Assembly (NCBI GenBank): GCA_000787465.1
Contig: JSYX01000171.1
Span: 1 to 60,012, forward strand
Origin: Thermomucor indicae-seudaticae
Lineage: Eukaryota; Mucoromycota; Mucoromycetes; Mucorales; Lichtheimiaceae
Direction: 5' to 3'
DNA length: 60,012 bases
This document shows, one piece after another, positions 12,265-23,409 of the stretch. Position 1 is the stretch's first letter. Each line of letters begins with the position of its first letter. The notes beneath the pieces were generated by a model. It did no database searches, was not told where the DNA came from, and saw only the letters and a program-made list of their open reading frames with translations. The translations under genes were made by a program, and so were the position numbers.

Positions 12265-12834
12265 ATGATCATATTTAAAGCTATGGTAGGCATGTGCAGC
12301 GCAAACTATGATTGGCCGAGGCTTGGGCTGCATGAAAGAAGCGGAAATCCGGGTTCCCCAAAAGAGCTTGTTAGAATGCAGCAGCAACTACTGACGAAGC
12401 GTCCCAATTCACTCATTGAGGACTATGAATTCCATGTCTATGAATACGACATTCCTGGCGGCGCCCGAGATTTACCGTCAAGGGCGATAACGTCCTCCTG
12501 CGAATACGGACCATGTCCCGTCTTGGTCATGTCTCGACATGAAGGATTCCAATGGAATGACGAGCTGTTTGTGGCTCCATTCAGACGCAGTGCAGGCTTC
12601 AAGACTTGCAAAAGTGCGGACCGGAAGTTGCGGGAAGAGAGGATTTCGAAAGCCATAAGCAAGATAATCCCGGTGCAAGAATCACCTGTCGCTGCTTCTT
12701 CGACTCAAGGATCGCCGCTTCTTGTGACAGACCCTTTGTCTGCGCAGCAACATTTTCGCCATTGGCATGACCAAGACAGAGACCAAGTTATTGAATTAAG
12801 TTTAACCGAAGCCGATCGCGATATTTGGCCCTGA
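12265..12834 (+). CDS. Unknown soluble protein, 189 aa
   Basis: An uninterrupted frame of 189 residues runs from the first ATG (MIIFKAMVGM) or from an internal Met (MCSANYDWPRLGL). The frame extends upstream of 12265 without an ATG, so an upstream exon is possible. Composition is that of a real soluble protein. It includes SLIEDYEFHVYEYDIPGG, CEYGPCPVLVMSRHEGFQW, a basic segment (SADRKLREERISKAISKI) and an acidic end (VIELSLTEADRDIWP). There is no signal peptide or membrane segment. I do not recognise the family. Downstream, 320 bp separate it from a microprotein gene on the same strand. Confidence 0.5.
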   Translation: MIIFKAMVGMCSANYDWPRLGLHERSGNPGSPKELVRMQQQLLTKRPNSLIEDYEFHVYEYDIPGGARDLPSRAITSSCEYGPCPVLVMSRHEGFQWNDELFVAPFRRSAGFKTCKSADRKLREERISKAISKIIPVQESPVAASSTQGSPLLVTDPLSAQQHFRHWHDQDRDQVIELSLTEADRDIWP

Positions 12835-13153
12835 TCTTCGCATTTTGGAGAAACTTTGTGTAGATACCACCCCTTCTGCAAAATAACCATCACATAATGC
12901 CTTTTTCCCCCGCCCTAAATTACTGAACTCAAGAAACCTCTTTTCCACACTTCGTCTCATTATTATACTACCTTGCGTGTTGCCGATCACAACTTTTTTG
13001 TGCTCTTTATCGTCGAAAAGCTGGGTGTTGAGCTGTCAAGAAGAATTCCCGCGTTTTCCCGCCTTCTTTCCGCCTCGACAAACAAACAAAAGCCGAAAAT
13101 TTTACAACTTCTTCTCGTCCCAACACACCCTCCTTCGATCTTTTTCCAAGACC
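12835..13153. promoter_or_regulatory. Pyrimidine-rich promoter/5' UTR of the microprotein gene
   Basis: The last 150 bp before the ATG are rich in CTT/TTC runs (CTTCTTCTCG, CTCCTTCG, CTTTTTCC). This is typical of highly expressed fungal promoters. No other gene is visible. Confidence 0.35.
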
Positions 13154-13282
13154 ATGTCTCCGTTTGTGCGTGTCGCAGCCGTCAAGAAGCTTGCCTACGC
13201 CGCCGCAGCTGGATCCTTGATCTATGCTTATGCTCAAGAATGCAAGAACGACGTGATCTACTTTAACAAGGCCTCCAAGTAA
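13154..13282 (+). CDS. 42-aa single-pass membrane microprotein
   Basis: A 129-nt frame in excellent start context (CAAGACC before ATG) and preceded by a CT-rich leader. The protein has a short basic N-terminus (MSPFVRVAAVKK), one small-residue hydrophobic helix (LAYAAAAGSLIYAYAQ) and a polar tail ending NDVIYFNKASK. A basic start plus one short Ala/Gly/Tyr helix is the architecture of small mitochondrial membrane subunits, so an accessory subunit of a respiratory or import complex is possible. I could not match it to Atp, Cox, Qcr, Tom or Tim small subunits. The frame is also open upstream in the same phase, but those codons run through the CT-rich leader and are unlikely to be translated. 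Confidence 0.55.
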   Translation: MSPFVRVAAVKKLAYAAAAGSLIYAYAQECKNDVIYFNKASK

Positions 13283-13668
13283 TCATCTCTCTCGACATCC
13301 TCCTCCTCCTCATCTTAAAGCATGCATATCTTCCATCATTTTTACTTTTTAATCTGTAGCGCATCTTGTTGCTGCTTGTACCTAGAACAATAACAATAAT
13401 AGATCCCCTTAATACTCACTTGAAAGAAAGAGAGAGAGGCTTTGTGTGTGCTTTGGAATTACAAATTACGCCTGTGTATATTATATAATTATAAAGGGCA
13501 ATGAAAAAAAGGAAAAGTAAGCTGCTCATTCCCAGAAGCATATTAGACTATGTTTCTCCGTGAAGGGTGAAGTAATGGACGGTATAAACGATGAATGGTA
13601 GTAGGACGCGCGGAAAAAAAAGGGGCGGCAAAAGACTGAATGTAGCAGGAAGCAAGGGATAGGGGGGA
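13283..13668. other. 3' intergenic region between convergent genes
   Basis: This is the 386-bp tail-to-tail spacer between the microprotein (+) and the MIT gene (-). It contains CT repeats, a TATATTATATAATTATAA stretch near 13476 that could serve 3'-end formation, and purine runs. No ORF is worth calling. Confidence 0.4.
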
Positions 13669-16409
13669 TTACTCGTTGACCCAGGAGCCGCCTCGTTTGA
13701 GCCATTTTCCAAGCATGATAGTCATGTCTCGGACAACAAAGCCGCCAACCACGACATCGATCCTGTCGCATATCCTGGTCAGCTTCGAAAGGACAATGTC
13801 GCAAACCGGGCTTGTTCGGTTCTTGTCCTCCTTCATGACAAGATAATACTGCCACCAATTGACTGGATTGGATAACAAGTCAGCAAATCAAGATCGGTAT
13901 CCGCCAGTTAAGCTAGAGACTCACTCAAGACGTGAATGCGCCCAAACATGCGCTGGAGGACTTCAATATAGTTGCGATATTGGTCTTCACTAGAGAAAAG
14001 TTTGCAATTTAGCTAATACTTCTTTGATTCATGCAAAGACACAAGTACTCACGCTTTCGTCAAACTGAAAGCGTTCATTCTTTCCACGGATTTGCTTAGC
14101 TTGGTTCCCCAGGACATAAACGACTGCGTCTTCCGACTTGAGATGGACCCTTCATGCACCATCATGCCTGGCATGTCCTTAACGTGGGTAGGACTAATGA
14201 CTTGGCCCTGTTTACTCGCATCCATGCTTTCGCGCTTTAATTTCTTGGACAGAGTTGTGTTTAAACTCTCAACCGCATCTTCCAGAGTTTCGAGTAGCTT
14301 CAAGCTGCTTGTCAGGTCATCCAACTGTTGCCATTTCTCAAGGCGCGAAAGGTCACCCATCAAGCTCTCGCAAGCAGCTACTTTGACTTCAATGTGTGGT
14401 AGACGGATATTAGGCTGATTCCTAAGGATATACCGATCCCATGAATCGTTTTGTCCCTCAGGCCATTCCTCTTCACACTTACCACAGATTTTTGGGTATA
14501 AATAGACGCGGCGTGATATAAGCGCCTTGATCCATACTTTTTTCCAATGCGAGTACGAGTCGTAACGGCTGACTGGATTCGCTCGTGTCAATGACAACAG
14601 CACGGTGATTGCCATAGGTGGATGCAATCCTGCCACCGGTAGTACTAGAGTGGTTCGGTGTCATGTAGGGGATGTCGGTAGTATAAGCCATGCCAATCTC
14701 TGACTTTTGAGTGATATAATCCATCCCTTCATGTCCGTGTGACGACTTTGATGAAGAGATCACGTCCTTCATAAACAGTCCAAATAATGGCGTCCCTCCA
14801 TGGCTACTGTGCGTGCGTTTGAGGGAGGGTGCTCCATCCATGCTCCGGCGGGATAGCCGGTTTGATGACTTTTTGCGAACAGATGCAAATCCACCACCAG
14901 ACTGTCGGTTACTCGATGACTTTTTGGAAGAAGGGGTCTGTGGCTGGCTGGATACGCGCTGCATTGATTCAGCTATCATGGATATCGAATCTCGTCGTTT
15001 TGGCTGCTCGGACATGGAACTACTGGTTGACAGAGCACGGCTTCTTACTCCTTTATCCTTTGATTGCTTTTTCTGGATCTGTGGAAGACTGGTGCTACGG
15101 GGGGAAGTCGAAGGTGATGAGAAACCGTCGTTGTTCACAGCTTCTGCATTAGCGGCTTCCATCTCCGTGGCCATCAAGGGCGGAAGGGTCATGGCTGGCT
15201 GATACGTTGAGGTGCTGGTGCCACTGCCGACGGAGGCTTCCAGGTCTTCTTCCCCAAGCGAGTCAAGAGACGTCCCGGCAGAAGAAACAGACGACGCACT
15301 AGAAGATCGTCGTATGCCATCTGTTTGCTTTTTGCTTTCGTCGTCCACTCCAGCATCCTTACTAGCCAGTACCGCTGCTGGTTTCGAGCTGTGTCGCGGA
15401 AGCATGGCATGAACATCGCCCGATCCAGGTGGCGTGAACTCTTCAAAGCCATGACCAGACAGCGGGTGAGCTTCCTCTTCGTTTGGAGCATTACTCGGAC
15501 GGTGAACCGTCATTTTTGGTCGTGATTGGGTTGGAGTACTTTCGGAAGGAACAGGGGACGGAGGACGTTGATTTTGCGAATCTGATGGCTGATTGCTATT
15601 ATCATTAGGCGCACTGGGACTTCTAGCTGCTTTTGCTGACTGTGAAGACGACCATGACGACGTTCGTTCGATGCGTTCCATGGATGTGCCATATTGGTTA
15701 GGAGAGCCAGAGGCTCCGGACGATGTGGAGCTTGCTATAGAGGAGGAAGACGTCATCCTGCGTACAAGCGATGCGTAAGCTGGTTGTGACTCTCGACGTG
15801 TTGAGTAATTGCGCCTTGCAGGCCTGGAGAGCCATGATCTGGCGTCGTTATCATCGCCGACTTCCTCGTCATTCTCCATCTCAAGAGTTTGCATGCTGTA
15901 TTCGTCTGTAATGTGGTGTGATAGCTCGGGCTCGTCGTGATCATCAAACGTTTCGTAAATATCATCCACATCCGATCTCGGTGAAAGGGCGCTTAACAAG
16001 CGTATGCGTTCCGAGTAAGAGTCATGCTTGAGGAAGAGGGGGAAAAAACGAGTTATGCCATGAATTTTGATGCGCTTTCGCCAATAACAACTCGCCCTGA
16101 GAGCGAACTTACTATTTCCTGCAGCCGCCTGCGGTCGCTTTCTTTCTCCACTGTTTCCAGTACACGATCCAGTAGTGCGATGGCTTCTGAATAGGCATCA
16201 ATGGCACCCTCCACATCATTAGACGAATCACAAAGGACGGCTGAATTGGCCTTTTCGAGAGCTGTTCGCAAGATGATTTTCGACATTTGTCTCGAGGTTA
16301 TACTCGTCGCATGTGAGTTAGATGGTGGAGTCTGTGCGGATGAGGTCTGTGGGGTTGTCGGAGCGCGTGAAGGTGGATGATACAGGGACAGACCGTCGTG
16401 TTGACTCAT
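13669..16409 (-). CDS. MIT-domain protein with conserved C-terminal region
   Basis: Five exons; the first starts at 16409 (MSQHDGLSLYHPPSRAP). A three-helix MIT domain covers residues about 40-110: ILRTALEKANSAVLCDSSND, AIDAYSEAIALLDRVLETVE, then RRLQEI, and HDSYSERIRLL after the intron. A 450-residue Ser-rich disordered region with acidic patches follows. The C-terminus (14430-13669) is folded: RLPHIEVKVAACESLMGDLSRLEKW, a helix through LKLLETLEDAVESLNTTLSK, MSWGTKLSKSVERM, YRNYIEVLQRMFGRIHVL, and INWWQYYLVMKED to KWLKRGGSWVNE. MIT domains bind ESCRT-III tails or microtubules, so a role in membrane trafficking or septation is likely. I cannot name an orthologue. Confidence 0.85.
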
Positions 16410-18891
16410 GACCAACGAACAGGTTGAGCGAAGCAATAGAGGCTGAATGAATGACAAGACAGGATGTTGGATTCCAACGTTACGCCCTATTCACTGGTTT
16501 TGGTCTGTTCCCTTTGAGTCTGTATTAGTTGCCCTAAAAAAGAAGCCCAGTCGATTTAAATTCTTGTCATACAAGAAAGGCCCGTCTTATCGCACGAGGT
16601 TTTCAGGCTTAAAAAAAGAAAGCCAGATCGTCCTTCGGGTTTCGATTCTTGTAGGCTGACAACAATGTCTTCACCTATATGCTCCCGAGTGACGATAGTC
16701 CAGCTTGCAGGCAAAGGGAGCATTCTCCTTTCCCTGGGCTTGCAATGTATCATTTGCTTTGGGTTATCGTTGGCGTAGCAACTAATACAATGGCAAGCGT
16801 CAAAAATGCCATCATACGACGACTCCTTGTTTTTCCTGGTTCAGCTGACACCCAACGCGCTTTAAAGAACTACAATAATACGAACTTGGAATTCCAATAT
16901 TTGTCTGTCCGACAGATCAACAGCCTCTTCAGATAAAGGGTTTTCAGCTATTTATGTCCAGCGAAACTACCATATATACCGAAACGTGGTATTCCCAACG
17001 CTGTAGAACACGGTCAGCGCTCCGTTAAATTAGCTCAACAATTAGGGGACTTTGAGAGGCCGTGAATGATCGGCGTGCAAATTCTAATATTGTCGTAAGG
17101 GCAACACTATGTCGATGTTCACCGTCTTCAAGGCATCAGAATACACTCTTACGTTTTGGCATAACCCTCTATGCAGCATGAATCTCGATATAGTCGAGAT
17201 CTTTTCAATGCATGGTAATCATTATAGCGTTTCAAAATCTCACGCAGTGTCCACAGGTGAATACGAATGTGCTTCCTGTTGAAAACCGTAGCTAGATCGA
17301 TCGGGCGGTTGCTGTATGGCTGACAGATGCGGTGGCACAAACCGATGCGAGGAAATCGTGCGCATATTTGCTATCAGCCTGGACCTTTTGGCTGGAACAA
17401 TAAACTGCAAGCTTTTCGTGGTACAGGGCATGACTTCCGATTCAATATTCAGCAATCTGGCTGTTCTTGACTAGTTCTCATCACGTTGAAAGGGCTGTTG
17501 AAGAGCGTTTCGCTGCAGTGAGCTTAGCCAAACTTGTGTGAGGCTTTCACAAAGAAGAAGAGGTTCAGGTTACTGTCCGCGGCCCCCAACCACGGTATTG
17601 ACAAACGTTGCAGCACGTTGCACAAAAAGTTGGTTATTTCAGGCACACTCCCAATTGACACTCTTTGGTTACTTGCTGCATCCGCATTAATTCCCTGCAG
17701 AAAGGCCTTGCACCGTCTCCTGGCAAGTATTTCCATTCAGTTCCATGGACCTCTCTCGGTAACAAAAGTGCCCTGGCTTACGTCCGTGGGATACAGAGCC
17801 TCAAAGGCTGCCGATTCTGAAAAGCGGCGTAATTCTTCGTCTTTTCCCGTTATAGTGAAATGAATGCATTACGAAAACGTACGGTTCTGTGTTCTTTACT
17901 GTTTGTTGATCCTTCTAGCTCACATGTGGATGCTATACGACGATATTAATATCTGCTTACGAGAAATAGGGGGCGGCGTCGGGACGAGAGATAAATAGGA
18001 GCTCAAGCTTAAGATTGAAGTGAGGATCTTTAACGTGTTCGGAGACCTCTGCTTGCCAAAGTAATTGACATAGACTTGGTCCGCTTGTCAACCTCTGGCA
18101 GACAGATCCAAGACAGCTCGCGCAACAGACAGCGTATTATTGCCAACTAAGTCTCGGAAACTGCATAGGCTATGTTAGACTGAGACTGATCTTTTCGATG
18201 GCCTCTCTACCTTCCAATTCTATAACTTGGATCACCTTTGGGAAGCTGTAAATGCTTGCAATATTCAGAGCTTAATTAGTAGGCTAACGAGCTTCAGAGA
18301 CAAGAACATACATCTACCGCTGAAAAGAAAGACCAGAGATGGGTACATTCTCTTTGTAGACGGTTGGCTTTTTTCGATAAAGCTGCCCAATATCACCAAC
18401 TTCGTATTGCCGTTAAAAACGTAATATATAAAGATTATAATCTTGTTATTAATATCATTCCTGAATACCCGAGCATATTTGTTGGTTGGAGTTTAGTAAC
18501 TTTGAGGGTCTGTATCATCAAAATCTTAAGTTGATGTATCAGACAGTGCAAAAGGCGCCAATGCAAGTCGTATGATCAATCTTCCGACCATGAAAAGGAG
18601 AAGACGGACGCCATCGAGACCAAAAAAGCATGTGAAAAAACAGCTCAAATGCACGAACATATGAGACTGAGCATATGAGCAGCTTTTCTACAAAGTAGGT
18701 CTCTCAGTCTAAGAGTTACACGGTAATCTGTTGCTCGGTTGAGGATGCAGAACCTGCACTTTGATCCCGGTTCAGTTGCGCTGGGCGTAATCATGCATGA
18801 AATTTCGCGTGGGAACGCCTTTTTTAGGATTTCGCCGTTTTTCATCGGTTTCATCTTTTTCTTCCCTGCTTTTTCAAGTCTCCGTCCAACA
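16410..18891. other. 2.5-kb gene-poor region
   Basis: Short frames on both strands show no family signal, splice series or biased composition. The last 100 bp before PCK1 are pyrimidine-rich (CATCTTTTTCTTCCCTGC) and probably form its core promoter and leader. No tRNA or repeat was recognised. Confidence 0.45.
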
Positions 18892-20934
18892 ATGTCAAAC
18901 GCTGCGTCTTATCGTCCTGGATCGCCTGGGGGCCGCCCTCACTCTTCATCCTCGCATACCAAGGTAGAAGAGGAGCTTCATGAGATGGCTGGTATCGATT
19001 ACGACAAGGTAAGAGGGAAAAAGGGACACCACAGATTGATCAACGACAGAACACTTACGTTAATGGGTACCAAAGGTTACCATCAAGCACAATCCTTCTG
19101 TACCTGTGCTTTATGAGGAAGCTTTGACGCATGAAGTTGGCACCGTCATCTCATCCACTGGTGCTCTTTGCTCCTACTCTGGCAAAAAGACTGGCCGTAG
19201 CCCCAAGGACAAGCGTATCGTGGAAGAGGAAACGTCAGCAAACGATATTTGGGTATAGTGTTACTGGTCCTACACGTCATACGCGGTCGTGAAATCGCAT
19301 TCTCTGATGAATCACACGGTAGTGGGGTCCGGTCAACATGAAGATGAGCGAAAGGGTCTTTCTCATCAACAGAGAACGTGCCATCGATTATCTCAACACG
19401 CATCCGCGTCTGTATGTCTTTGACGGCTTTGCTGGTTGGGATCCAAAGTATCGCAAAAAGATTCGTGTGATTGCGTCGCGTGCCTATCATATTCTGTTCA
19501 TGCGCAATATGTTGATCCGCCCTACTGAGGAAGAACTCGAAAACTTTGGAACACCTGACTTTACGATTTTTAATGCTGGCGAATTTCCTGGTACGCACAA
19601 TGCATATCATAGGGGGACTCCGTGTGATGACTGACGATTCGTGGATTTTTAGCTAACAGATACACAACCGGTATGACTTCGACGACGTCCGTGTCTGTAA
19701 ACTTTAAGCGTCATGAAATGGTCATCCTTGGGACAGAATATGCAGGAGAAATGAAGAAAGGCGTAAGCTTAGGCAGCAAAAAAACAGACAAGCGTTTCCA
19801 AAAGGCAAACCTCTTCTTTCGTGTAGATTTTTACGGTCATGCATTACTTGATGCCGAAGGCAGGAATCCTGTCGTTACATTCATCTGCGAACGAAGGCCC
19901 GGACGGCGACGTTTCCCTCTTCTTTGGCCTATCGGGTACGAATCGCGACACGTCTGTTCCTTTCGGAGAGCGAAGCTAATGCACGGTCTCTAGGTACCGG
20001 CAAGACCACTCTAAGCGCAGACCCCAAGCGCCGACTTATTGGTGACGATGAGCATTGCTGGAGCGACAATGGTATCTTCAATATTGAAGGCGGGTGCTAT
20101 GCAAAGTGCATCGACTTGTCACCAGAAAAGGAGCCAGAAATTTACAACGCTATCAGATTTGGCGCTGTCTTGGAGAACGTGGTCTTGAACGAGGATACGC
20201 GTGTGGTGGACTACTCGGATGATTTCTTGACGGAGAACACACGGTGCGCTTATCCTATCGGTATGTCTATGCGCTAAATCAAAATTGGCTGCAGATCACT
20301 TACTGATGGTGTCTTAGATTATATTCCCAACGCCAAGATCCCATGTATGGGTGGACATCCCAAAAACATTATCTTACTTACTTGTGATGCCTTTGGAGTG
20401 TTCCCGCCGGTTGCAAAGCTGACGCCAAACCAAGTGATGTACCATTTCATTTCGGGATACACGACCAAGGTGGCTGGTACCGAAGACGGCATTGAAGAAC
20501 CCACGCCGACCTTTAGCGCATGCTTCGGTGCACCGTTCTTGGTGCTTCACCCACAAAAGTACGCAACTATGCTTGCTGAAAAGTTGAGTAAGCATAAGAC
20601 GGACTCGTGGTTGATCAACACCGGTTGGATCGGTGGTCGTGCAGGCGATGTGAAGCGCTGTCCACTCAAGTACACCCGTGCTATTCTGGATGCCATTCAT
20701 AGCGGGGAGTTGGCCAGAGGAGAATTCGAAAACTTTGAGGTCTTTAATCTTGCTATTCCAAAACACGTGGAAGGAGTACCATCCAAACTACTGCATCCTC
20801 GCAAGGCATGGCAGGGCCCGCCAGAAGAGTTCGATGCGTCCTTGCACAAGGTTGCTGCAATGTTTAACGAAAACTTCAAGATTTACAAGGATGAGGCAAC
20901 ACCAGAAACATGTAGCGCAGGACCTCAGATTTAA
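18892..20934 (+). CDS. PCK1: Phosphoenolpyruvate carboxykinase (ATP)
   Basis: The cytosolic first committed step of gluconeogenesis: oxaloacetate + ATP to PEP + CO2 + ADP. About seven exons, with the start at 18892 ([14 protein letters not shown]). The order is typical of the ATP-dependent class: [17 protein letters not shown]; the substrate loop [24 protein letters not shown]-like [10 protein letters not shown]; the kinase-1 P-loop GTGKTTLS just after an intron; the metal site and kinase-2 region ([21 protein letters not shown]); and [14 protein letters not shown], then [28 protein letters not shown], and [13 protein letters not shown]. The protein ends [15 protein letters not shown] at about 550 residues, the normal length. 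It ends 116 bp from the stop of the convergent FPGS gene. Confidence 0.97.
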
Positions 20935-21050
20935 TTCCTTGCATCAAAGATAAGGCGAGTGAGCGGTGTATGTGTTTTGCTACGAGAGATATAAAGTACA
21001 GATGGCATTACTAGCTCTATAAGATGCTACATTTTTACATGATGCTTCTT

Positions 21051-23130
21051 CTACTTGGGAGGTATGCCAAGGGCAGTTAATGTGTTGCCCACCATGATCA
21101 GACTTCCAGTCGTTAACACCTGGACCTGTTCAGAGCGAGACTGGGCATAAGAGACTATCCAATCCAGGGCGTCCTCAATAGTTGGAACAACGTGCACATT
21201 GTCGGGTGCAAAGTTGGGTATACGGGCTTTCCAGCTCTCAGCAAGGGAGTTCTGCATTGCTACAGCATCCTCTACAGATACTGTCTTGTTCGCGGTATCT
21301 GGACACAACCAACTATTAGCGCACGGAACCACTCCCTGTTCTCCCAATCCAGCACTGTCGTTACTAACCAGCTGTGTAGCCTTTTCGGAAGGTTACGTTT
21401 GTCGTAAATATCACGTGATCAAACTTGACCTCTGGATGTATTTTTCCAATGACATTCAAAAGCTTTGGACCGTCGCGACCGTTAGTGCAGTTGAAAACGA
21501 GTACTCGTGAGACCTTTGTCTGCTGCTGTAAAGCGTTTTCTCGGAACCAGTCTGCACAGACTTGGAGACTCTCGGTCGTGTGAGCGCCATCCAGGTACCA
21601 AGTTACATTTTTGCTCTTTTCAGAATACTTGGTGTCACGAATATCCAATAATTGGCCCCGTCCTGGCCAAATGACACGCTTCAAGCCTTCTCGGAAACCG
21701 TCTGGCACCGCATCGGTCAAGTCGATATTGCGACAGCCCTTCAACCACGTCCGACAGAGCTCGATCGCAACCAAGGCATTGTATTTTTGGTGAATTCCTG
21801 CCAAACCTATTCATCCATCGTAAACAAACAGCTAGCCGATTCTCAGCTACAACAATGGCGTACCAATTTCGACGTCCTTTAACCGATCGATCTGGTTAGC
21901 TCGGACGACTGTTAACGGCGCCTAATGTATGTGAGATCACTTTAATTCCTCACAAATGTTACCATAGTGCTTACCTGTTTTTCTCTAGATCTCTCTTCTA
22001 TGACTGCCATAGCCTCCGGCGGTTGTTCGAATGCGACCGCTTGCACATGTGGCTACAATGGTAAACATGAAAACATGCTTTTAAAGAGTATGGATCAGAC
22101 ACACCTTCATAATACCAGCCTTATGCCATGCGATCTTGTCCAGCGTTTCGCCCAAAACGCTAACATGGTCCAGACCGAGGGCCGTAATACCGCAAACGAC
22201 CGGCTTCTCAATCACATTTGTAGAATCATACTCGCCACCAATGCCCACTTCAAGCACCACGACGTCGACCTATTTATCCCAGTCCCTCAAAGTAAGCAAC
22301 ACGGTATCTGCCTCGTATTTCTACTTTTACTCTAATCGACCTTTTCTTGCAAGAATACATGGAAGGCCAGTAATGTCAAGTATCGAAAGTAGGTCGGCTT
22401 GTCAGGATGTTCACGGGTTGCACGCAATAATTCACGAGCGTCCTAGTACTCGGTCAGTTCATGAAGACATAGATGCTGAGTCCCACCCACCTTGGTATCC
22501 AGATTCTCCAATGCTTCGACCTTGGTGCTTTCTAAGCGTTCCCAGACTTGCTGCGAGTACTTTGCAAACGCCTCTTCGCTCAATGGCTCACCATTGATCC
22601 GGATCCGTTCACGCATAGCTATCAAGTGGGGCGAGGTGAACAGGCCAGTACGGATGGGCTTTTCACCCTCCTTGACAGGATAGTGACGTAGAATTGACTG
22701 AGTCAGTGCACATGTTGATCCCTTTCCCTTCGTTCCCGTGACGTGAATGATATTCAACTTGTCAAAGTCCCTGGGCTACCATTGGTTTCTTTATAAGGGA
22801 ATGCCGAACTGCAATAGCCTTTTGTCCAGATACCTCGTAGCCGATACGTTTGAGGTAACCTCGCATTTCGGGAAGACTGCGCTCATTCATTCGTGGACCT
22901 GACTTGCGCAACATTTCGAGCACAGACGCATTGGTCTGTAGTGAAATGATCTTCTCGACGGCTTCCTGACGCAAACCTCGCGCATAAGTCACGTCTTTTC
23001 GTTGTTTTTATATCTGTCAAACAGAGATAAAACACTCTACTTGATAAGTAAACGGCATGGTGCTGTAGTTCGCAATCCTCCCTCGTCCTGCAACCCGCAG
23101 TGTTCTTATCAAGGGTATATAGGTAGGCAT
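21051..23130 (-). CDS. MET7: Folylpolyglutamate synthase with two in-frame starts
   Basis: It adds gamma-linked glutamates to tetrahydrofolate, which retains folates in cytosol and mitochondria. About nine exons. Exon 1 (23130-23041) encodes a basic leader ([20 protein letters not shown]) followed by a second in-frame ATG at 23058 (MPFTYQ). A phase-0 intron (23040-22966) joins it to [19 protein letters not shown]. Then come IGYE^[20 protein letters not shown] (P-loop), [86 protein letters not shown], and a C-terminal domain ending [20 protein letters not shown]. The upstream ATG would give a mitochondrial form and the inner one a cytosolic form, as established for mammalian FPGS. That use here is inference. 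Confidence 0.94.
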
Positions 23131-23409
23131 GACACCCAAAAAATTTCAAGCAAAAACGAGATTAGATCTTTCTGGGCTTCAAATCGAATAAGCTCATGAC
23201 GGCAAACAGCCAGGGACAATGGAGTTGGCATTAGCATTGAAAATCTTCCTAGAAAGGAAGCAATGCTTTTGGGCTGTGTGTGCTTTGAATTTGCTTAAAA
23301 AGTTCGCCTTGCTATGTGGCATGCTCATATTCTAGATACTAACTATTGCTGAATGGACTATGGTATACATTGACGCCTTGCTTATTTCTACCACTTGTTA
23401 ACTTTCTAG

